DNA of 11,512 bases, taken from positions 1 to 11,512 of the forward strand of contig CALIEE010000130.1 in assembly GCA_938022485.1 (NCBI GenBank), given 5' to 3'. The notes beneath the pieces were generated by a model that did no database searches, was not told where the DNA came from, and saw nothing but the letters and a program-made list of their open reading frames with translations. Both the position numbers and the translations under genes were made by a program. Shown here one piece after another: positions 6,792-11,512 of the stretch (within the stretch, counting starts at the first letter, position 1; each line of letters begins with the position of its first letter). This stretch comes from an uncultured bacterium (GTDB lineage Bacteria > Bdellovibrionota_C > UBA2361 > SZUA-149 > CALKYB01).

Positions 6792-7664
6792 TTAGGCAGC
6801 CTGTTTTTCATCCTCTGCGCTGTCTTTGAGCTCTTGGCTTGAGCTCGTTTTTGATTTCTCCTCTTCTTCCCCTGCGTATTGTTTTTTTGTTGGAATGAAA
6901 AGAGGCACCCCTTCTTTCGGTTGACGAAAGGAGCTGGGGTGCCCGTGTCTGAACAGCAGGTAAAGTGGCTGGAACAGCCCAACTATACGGGCTGAACCAA
7001 CCGGGGGTTTGTGTTGGGAGATTAGGAGATTTTTGGGAGGACCTGGCTTTTCTAGTCTAACAGGCAGTCCTAATTCTTTGATCATTTTAAAATAAAGAGA
7101 GCAATCTCTTTCGGACTCCGATAGTTTGGATAGTGGTAAGATGGAAAGACCTGTGTGGACGCCACAATTTTTCAAACCTCGAGCAGCTATTAAGCGAGCT
7201 TTTGGACTAGCCATTCCAGGGAACCAACGTTTACTTAACTTATCATCGATAAATTCTAGGAGCATTCTGACTTTAATTCGAGATCTTGCTGCTCTTAGAA
7301 CTGGGCTTAGGGTGAGAATGAGAGGAGAGCGAGTTACTATTACAATTTTAGGTATCGAAGACTCGGCTAAGGATTTGACGAGTTCAAGAGCGGTCTTAAT
7401 CTTAAGTGAATACCTTTCTTTTCCAGAGGTGAATTCTTTGCGATCGACTCCGAACAAATGCTCTACGACTACAGTCTCTGCACCAACAAAAGAAAGATAG
7501 CGGATAAGGAGTTTGAAACAATCTGGGTGCTCAACGGGGATTAGGTGTACTTTCGAGCAATTAGAAATATTACGGGTGCCCGGTCTGGGGTGAATGACAA
7601 GTCTACCGTTTAGCTTGCCAGCTCTGAGGAACCCTCGGTCGATATCTATTAGGTATTTAATCAT
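6792..7664 (-). CDS. Radical-SAM-like protein (SplB/Rv2578c-like) lacking the iron-sulfur cysteine motif
   Basis: This 290-residue protein has a good ribosome-binding site (GAGG, 6 bp before ATG). Residues ~63-180 resemble the second half of SplB/Rv2578c-type radical SAM proteins: IVTRSPLILTLSPVLRAA (108-125) resembles the family's TKSxLIxRDxxLL, and FPGMASPKARLIAARGLKNCGVHTGLSILPL (148-178) resembles its EPxAPSPxxRLxAIxxLxxAGIPVGVxxAPxIPG. The region where radical SAM enzymes carry CxxxCxxC has no such motif; the only cysteines are single ones at 36, 49, 167 and 188. The N-terminus (LIDIDRGFLRAGKLNGRLV) is not recognised. The tail (265-290) is charged and low-complexity (GEEEEKSKTSSSQELKDSAEDE). 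It is therefore probably not a working SAM-cleaving enzyme; it could be a pseudoenzyme, a partner protein or a decaying copy. It is divergent from argC across 187 bp, followed by the propeller gene. Homology is judged by eye and is moderate. Confidence 0.6.
   Translation of the reverse strand: MIKYLIDIDRGFLRAGKLNGRLVIHPRPGTRNISNCSKVHLIPVEHPDCFKLLIRYLSFVGAETVVVEHLFGVDRKEFTSGKERYSLKIKTALELVKSLAESSIPKIVIVTRSPLILTLSPVLRAARSRIKVRMLLEFIDDKLSKRWFPGMASPKARLIAARGLKNCGVHTGLSILPLSKLSESERDCSLYFKMIKELGLPVRLEKPGPPKNLLISQHKPPVGSARIVGLFQPLYLLFRHGHPSSFRQPKEGVPLFIPTKKQYAGEEEEKSKTSSSQELKDSAEDEKQAA
6904..6943 (-). repeat. Long inverted repeat inside the 3' coding region, terminator-like on the minus strand
   Basis: Outer arms GGCACCCC (6904-6911) and GGGGTGCC (6936-6943) pair perfectly, as do inner arms CTTTCG (6914-6919) and CGAAAG (6925-6930) around a 5-base loop, with a small asymmetric internal loop. 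On the minus-strand transcript the stem is followed by UCUUUUC, as in a weak intrinsic terminator. It lies over codons ~241-254 of the radical-SAM-like gene, before its charged tail. Confidence 0.6.
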
Positions 7665-7792
7665 GATAATCCTCTTAAAAGAGCCAGGAAAAACAGGCAG
7701 TTGACCAGCTTACTTTAAATTCGATGTAGTGATCTGTGGAAAAGGTTCAAGTAAGTTAAAGTAAATAGATTAAATAGGTAGGTTATCGGTCG

Positions 7793-7810
7793 AATTTATA
7801 ATTATGCAGA
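7793..7810 (+). promoter_or_regulatory. Putative ArgR (ARG) box 1, overlapping the argC -10
   Basis: The core TTTATAATTATGCA (7795-7808) fits the general ARG-box core TGnATwwwwATnCA with one mismatch. It covers a perfect TATAAT (7797-7802), the best -10 candidate for the arginine operon (no good -35 is visible), so a bound repressor would block RNA polymerase. Its centre is 20 bp from that of box 2, so two 18-bp boxes would be separated by 2 bp, as expected for an ArgR hexamer on paired boxes. Confidence 0.5.
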
Positions 7811-7812
7811 GC

Positions 7813-7830
7813 TTTGCATTTTAATGCAGA
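7813..7830 (+). promoter_or_regulatory. Putative ArgR (ARG) box 2, upstream of argC
   Basis: The core TGCATTTTAATGCA (7815-7828) has perfect 6-bp arms around TT and matches TGnATwwwwATnCA at every defined position (12 of 14 to the E. coli form, with symmetric changes). It lies 21 bp before the argC start codon. Confidence 0.6.
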
Positions 7831-7851
7831 TGTGATAGTCTGCGCGACCTT

Positions 7852-8883
7852 ATGAAAAAGACGACTGCAATCATTGGTGCCTCTGGCTACACGGGTAGTG
7901 AACTACTCAGACTTTTAACAGCTCATCCAGAGCTTGAGCTTGTGGCTGCCACAGCTCATAGCTTGGCTGGCAAAAAGGTATGTGATGTTTATCCCCATCT
8001 ACATTGTTACGGAAACCTGCACTTTGCTTCTGCCGATCAGGTCTCAGAAAAACTTGCTGAGGCTGATCTGGTTTTCTCCGCTCTTCCACATGGCAAGTCG
8101 ATGGAAGTCCTTCCTGGTCTAAAGGCGAAATCTCTTGTTGATTTGGGATCAGACTTTAGGCTTAAAGAAGAATCTCTATACGATCAATGGTACGGCAGAC
8201 CACATATCTGCCCGAAGCAGTTAGGGGACTGGACTTATGGGCTCTGTGAGCTGTTTAAAGATAAAATAGTAGAAGCCAATAAAATCGCAAACCCAGGTTG
8301 TTACCCTACAGCCGTGAGCCTTGCTCTTGCTCCTCTATTGAAGGAGGGCTTGATAGAAGAGGTGATTCAAGTTGATGCTGTCAGTGGTGTGTCTGGGGCA
8401 GGAAGGGTGCCTGGTGAAAAAGTTCATTTCTCTCATGTAGATGAGAATTTTTCAGCCTACAAAGTAACCGCACATCAACATACTCCTGAGATTGAAATGG
8501 CAATTAATAGTTACGCCTCGAGTACTGCTAAGGTTAGTTTCACGGCACATCTAGCTCCAATGGTTCGAGGTATCCATGCGACATCTTCTGCTCAAGTTAA
8601 AGATGGAGTGGATCAAAAGAAATTACAGGATTGCCTTCAGGCCGCCTATTCTTCAAGTCATTTTGTTTATGTGATTGAAGGGCAGCCTCAAACTAAAGCT
8701 GTGACTAGTTCAAACTGTGCCCTTATCAATGCAAAGCTAGATAACAGGACTGGAAGAGCTATAGTTACCTCAGTCATTGACAATTTGGTTAAAGGAGCGG
8801 CTGGTCAGGCTATCCAGAATGCAAACATTATACTGGGTATGCCTGAAGAGACCGGCTTACCAGTTAGCGGTTTATATCCATAG
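7852..8883 (+). CDS. argC: N-acetyl-gamma-glutamyl-phosphate reductase
   Basis: ArgC catalyses NADPH-dependent reduction of N-acetylglutamyl-5-phosphate to the semialdehyde, the third step of arginine synthesis, in the cytoplasm. The 343 residues match the usual type 1 length. Visible are the NADP-binding GASGYTGSELLRL (9-21), SALPHGKS (76-83), LVDLGSDFRL (95-104), the active-site Cys150 in NPGCYPT (147-153), SGVSGAGR (178-185), the catalytic-His region AHQHTPEI (207-214) and the conserved ending NLVKGAAGQAIQNAN followed by GLP. It is the first gene of an operon: argJ starts 11 bp after its stop. There is no clear Shine-Dalgarno site before the ATG (GCGACCTT). Putative ARG boxes lie upstream, so repression by arginine is predicted. 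Confidence 0.97.
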   Translation: MKKTTAIIGASGYTGSELLRLLTAHPELELVAATAHSLAGKKVCDVYPHLHCYGNLHFASADQVSEKLAEADLVFSALPHGKSMEVLPGLKAKSLVDLGSDFRLKEESLYDQWYGRPHICPKQLGDWTYGLCELFKDKIVEANKIANPGCYPTAVSLALAPLLKEGLIEEVIQVDAVSGVSGAGRVPGEKVHFSHVDENFSAYKVTAHQHTPEIEMAINSYASSTAKVSFTAHLAPMVRGIHATSSAQVKDGVDQKKLQDCLQAAYSSSHFVYVIEGQPQTKAVTSSNCALINAKLDNRTGRAIVTSVIDNLVKGAAGQAIQNANIILGMPEETGLPVSGLYP

Positions 8884-8894
8884 GAATCCTAAAA

Positions 8895-10094
8895 ATGGCA
8901 AGTAAGACAGGAGCATGTTTTCCAATCGGGTTTAAGGCCTCGGGGGTGTCAGCTGGAATAAAACCTTCAGGGAAATCTGATGTATCTTTGCTTTATTCAG
9001 AATCTCCTTGCACTGCTGCTGGAGTTTTTACCAAGAATTTGGCCAAGGCGTCTCCGGTTCTAGTTAGCGAAAAGCATTTGTCTGAGTCAGGCTCGGCCCA
9101 GGCAATAGTTTTTTCCTCTGGAAATGCCAATGCTGCCAATGGTCCAGCTGGAGATGAAGTTTCCTTGGCGATGTGCGAGGCGGCTGCTGGTTCTCTAAAT
9201 TTATCGGTTGAACAGATTTTAATTGCCCAGACTGGATTGATTGGTATTCCACTTAACCCAGAAATTGCCTGTAAGGGTGTGAAACTTGCTGCCTCTAGTT
9301 TGAAGGAAGAGGGGGGAGCTGAAGCGGCTGCCGCTATGATGACTACTGATACTTTTGCCAAGGAGTCTTCGGTAGAGATTGAACTTGAAGGAGAGTTGGT
9401 TAAAGTCGGTGGAATGGCCAAGGGTGCAGCAATGCTAGCGCCTTCTATGGCTACAATGCTTGCAGTGGTTACTACTGATGCAAAACTTTCCTCATCTTTG
9501 GCTCATGAGATATTGACCTCGGCGATGGAAGACTCTTTTCACTCAATGATTGTTGATGGATGCATGTCGACTAATGACACGGTGTTTCTTCTCGCTAATG
9601 GGTCTTCTTCTGCAGGTGAGGTAAAAAAAGATACAGATGCTTTCACCCAGCTACAAAGTGCCGTAACTAAAGTTTGCACAGATTTGGCTAAGCAAATGGC
9701 TGAAGATGGAGAGGGGTCCAGTAAATTTCTTACAATGAAGATAGAGGGTGCTGCCAGCAAAGAAGATGCTCGACTCGCGGCAAGAGCCGTTGTGGGATCG
9801 GTATTGGTTAAATGCTCCTTAGCGGGAGAGGTTCAATACTGGGGAAGAATTATTGCTGAGCTTGGTGCATCGGGAGCGAGTTTTGACCCACGAGCTGTAG
9901 AGATTTTCTATGGAGAGCAGAAAGTCTGCGATAAAGGCATTGCTTGTCAGCATGATGAGAAGGCGATGGATGCCTACATGCTAAATTCTAAAATTGAGAT
10001 CTCCGCAAATTTACATGCAGGTGATCAGAGTGCAGAAGCCTATGGCTGTGATTTAAGTCATGCCTATGTTGATGAGAATATGGGCAGGTCTTAG
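8895..10094 (+). CDS. argJ: Bifunctional ornithine acetyltransferase / N-acetylglutamate synthase
   Basis: ArgJ moves the acetyl group from N-acetylornithine to glutamate, closing the acetyl cycle; bifunctional forms also use acetyl-CoA. At 399 residues it has the normal length. Key features are AAGVFTKN (41-48), the oxyanion-hole QTGLIG (112-117), MTTDTFAKE (149-157), the self-cleavage site KGAAMLAPSMATML (176-189) with nucleophile Thr187, and DGEGSSK (271-277) with the conserved Glu. Thus two chains should form by autocleavage before Thr187. The C-terminal part is unusual: the common GxDPNWGRI reads GEVQYWGRI (311-319), and the ending after CDLSHAYV is DENMGRS rather than the usual xINAxYxT. 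Whether the acetyl-CoA activity is present cannot be told. An AGGA overlapping the argC stop serves as ribosome-binding site. Confidence 0.95.
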   Translation: MASKTGACFPIGFKASGVSAGIKPSGKSDVSLLYSESPCTAAGVFTKNLAKASPVLVSEKHLSESGSAQAIVFSSGNANAANGPAGDEVSLAMCEAAAGSLNLSVEQILIAQTGLIGIPLNPEIACKGVKLAASSLKEEGGAEAAAAMMTTDTFAKESSVEIELEGELVKVGGMAKGAAMLAPSMATMLAVVTTDAKLSSSLAHEILTSAMEDSFHSMIVDGCMSTNDTVFLLANGSSSAGEVKKDTDAFTQLQSAVTKVCTDLAKQMAEDGEGSSKFLTMKIEGAASKEDARLAARAVVGSVLVKCSLAGEVQYWGRIIAELGASGASFDPRAVEIFYGEQKVCDKGIACQHDEKAMDAYMLNSKIEISANLHAGDQSAEAYGCDLSHAYVDENMGRS

Positions 10095-10118
10095 GTTTTT
10101 CGCAGAGAGAATATTAAA

Positions 10119-11012
10119 ATGATGACAGTCGACAAAAGAAACAGAGTGACCGCCGATACCCAGGCTAAAGCAGGAATATTGATTGAAGCCTTGCCGTTTT
10201 TGAAAAACTTCGGAGGAAAACGCTTGGTAATTAAGGTCGGAGGGGAGCTTCTGGATAATGAAGAGGCTTCAGCAAGTTTTGCCCAAGATCTAATATTGCT
10301 CAAGTCTGTAGGCATACAGATTGTATTGCTTCATGGTGGTGGACCCCAGATTTCTAGAGCAATGGAAAAGTTGGGTAAAAAACCAGAGTTTAAAAATGGA
10401 CTTCGAGTAACTGATCAAGAAACCATGAAAATTATGTCTATGGTTCTACTGGGTGATCTTAACAGGAAACTAGTTTCTTTGTTGAATGTGCATGGCCCTA
10501 AATCGGTTGGCTTGAGTGGTGCTGATGGTAACCTGTTCTCTGTAGAGCAAGAGTCTCCGGAACTAGGTTTTGTTGGTAAGTTAAAAAATATAAACACAGA
10601 TCTGGTTATAAAGACTCTTGAAAACGGTTACATGCCAGTGATTGGTTCTGTGGGAGTAGATGATCAAGGCCAAGCGTATAATATTAATGTGGACTTAGCT
10701 GCTGGTAACTTGGCTGCAGCCTTGGGCGCTGAAAAATTGCTAGTGCTTAGTAACGTCGAAGGTCTCTATGAGACTTTTGGAGATGAGAACAGTTTGATTC
10801 CGGAAATTAAAGCTAAAGGTCTTAAAAAGATGAAAGAAAGTGGCTCGCTTACTGCTGGAATGATTCCAAAAGTGGATGGGATACTAGCTGCCTTGGATGG
10901 TGGAGTTAAGAGGGCGCATATTCTTGATGGCCGAGTAGAGCATGCAGTTCTTTTAGAAATATTTACGCCTGAAGGAATTGGAACTATGATTTTTAGAGAT
11001 AGGAGTGATTAA
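10119..11012 (+). CDS. argB: N-acetylglutamate kinase, arginine-sensitive (long) type
   Basis: ArgB phosphorylates N-acetylglutamate, the second step and usual control point in the cyclic pathway. In its 297 residues are Lys39 in LVIKVGGELL, the LHGGGPQI loop (71-78), GLRVTD with Arg96, GLSGADGN (131-138), NINVDLAAGNLAAAL (188-202) with Asn190 and Asp192, AEKLLVLSNVEGLY (204-217) and AGMIPKVD with Lys251. Compared with the ~258-residue E. coli enzyme it has an N-terminal extension with the helix KAGILIEALPFLKNFGGK (17-34) and the HAVLLEIFTPEGIGTMI ending (275-291). These mark the hexameric, arginine-inhibited class, so feedback inhibition is predicted. It lies 24 bp after argJ and 3 bp before argD. 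Two ATGs in tandem stand at the start; the site upstream (GAGAG) is weak. Confidence 0.96.
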   Translation: MMTVDKRNRVTADTQAKAGILIEALPFLKNFGGKRLVIKVGGELLDNEEASASFAQDLILLKSVGIQIVLLHGGGPQISRAMEKLGKKPEFKNGLRVTDQETMKIMSMVLLGDLNRKLVSLLNVHGPKSVGLSGADGNLFSVEQESPELGFVGKLKNINTDLVIKTLENGYMPVIGSVGVDDQGQAYNINVDLAAGNLAAALGAEKLLVLSNVEGLYETFGDENSLIPEIKAKGLKKMKESGSLTAGMIPKVDGILAALDGGVKRAHILDGRVEHAVLLEIFTPEGIGTMIFRDRSD

Positions 11013-11015
11013 GTA

Positions 11016-11512
11016 ATGGCTTACTTTGAAGCTCCTTTAATAGGCACTTACGCCCCACCACCGGTGAATTTTGTTAAAGGTAGTGGGTGCTGGCTTGAAG
11101 ATGATACTGGTAAGAAATACCTAGATTTTTTAGCAGGGATTGCTGTTGTTTCAGTTGGTCATGCTAACCCAGAGGTGAATGCAGCTATCGTAGATCAACT
11201 GGGAAGAATTGGTCACGTGAGCAATCTTTTTTGGACCGAACCTCAAGCCCTTTTAGCAAAAAAACTCCGAGAGATAACAGGTTATGGGAAAGTCTTTTTT
11301 GCAAATTCTGGAGCAGAGGCTAACGAGTGTGCAGTGAAGCTGGTTAGAAAGTGGGCTCATCATAACTTTGGGGAGAATACAGAAAAGACCAAAATTCTTT
11401 GTGCTGAGAATTCATTTCATGGAAGAACTTTGGGTACTTTACCGGCTACGGGACAGCCGGCGAAGTGGAAAGGTTTCTCTCCATTGGCGCAAACTAATGT
11501 TCACCTACCCTT
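11016..11512 (+). CDS. argD: Acetylornithine aminotransferase, 3' partial
   Basis: The gene runs off the window after 165 codons. It begins 3 bp after argB, with AGGAG (11001-11005) inside the end of argB as ribosome-binding site. The N-terminal part reads GTYAPPPVNFVKGSGCWLED, then YLDFLAGIAVVSVGHANPEV, HVSNLFWTEPQALLAKKL, VFFANSGAEANECAVKL and SFHGRTLGTLPATGQ, all characteristic of class III aminotransferases of the ArgD group. ArgD uses pyridoxal phosphate to convert N-acetylglutamate semialdehyde to N-acetylornithine, the substrate of ArgJ. The PLP lysine lies beyond the window. The position after argCJB supports ArgD over related ornithine or GABA aminotransferases. Confidence 0.93.
   Translation, partial: MAYFEAPLIGTYAPPPVNFVKGSGCWLEDDTGKKYLDFLAGIAVVSVGHANPEVNAAIVDQLGRIGHVSNLFWTEPQALLAKKLREITGYGKVFFANSGAEANECAVKLVRKWAHHNFGENTEKTKILCAENSFHGRTLGTLPATGQPAKWKGFSPLAQTNVHLP

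Noticed and set aside
6779..6982. Minus-strand small open frame overlapping the 3' end of the radical-SAM-like gene
   Set aside because: It is a basic, low-complexity shadow frame with no start signal; the overlapping frame has the recognisable family pattern.
8993..9421. Minus-strand 142-codon open frame inside argJ
   Set aside because: It is an antisense shadow of a well conserved argJ.

Overview
The window is a chromosomal stretch from a Gram-negative-type (diderm) bacterium with moderate to low GC. It carries two genes of the lipid A/Kdo pathway and signal peptides of the Sec and lipoprotein types, so an outer membrane is expected. I cannot name the phylum: secreted SBBP-repeat propellers and a clustered argCJBD set occur in several diderm lineages. 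There are no rRNA or tRNA genes, insertion sequences or CRISPR arrays, and no gene-free stretch longer than about 200 bases.

Left part (1-4188). A gene entering from the left encodes the C-terminal part of the Kdo transferase WaaA/KdtA, which runs without a stop into a complete tetraacyldisaccharide 4'-kinase (LpxK). It appears to be a natural two-enzyme fusion. It converges with a minus-strand pair: an M48 metallopeptidase lipoprotein with a C-terminal SH3-like domain, followed by an Spx/ArsC-like thioredoxin-fold protein. Divergent from that pair is a class I SAM-dependent methyltransferase.

Middle part (4300-7664, minus strand). A 765-residue secreted protein has seven propeller-type repeats, a perfect 12-bp tandem repeat encoding a (QPDP)n linker, and two copies of a domain I do not recognise. 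Upstream is a 290-residue protein resembling the C-terminal half of SplB/Rv2578c-type radical SAM enzymes but without the CxxxCxxC iron-sulfur motif. A long terminator-like hairpin lies inside its 3' coding region.

Right part (7795-11512). An arginine operon, argC-argJ-argB-argD (argD cut by the window end), is tightly spaced and encodes the cyclic acetyl-glutamate route. Two tandem 14-bp sites matching the core of the arginine-repressor (ARG) box lie just upstream of argC and overlap a perfect TATAAT. ArgB has the N-terminal helix extension typical of arginine-inhibited N-acetylglutamate kinases. Control both by transcription and by feedback is therefore predicted.

The best candidates for something new are the KdtA-LpxK fusion, the cluster-less radical-SAM-like protein next to the arginine operon, and the duplicated C-terminal domain of the propeller protein.
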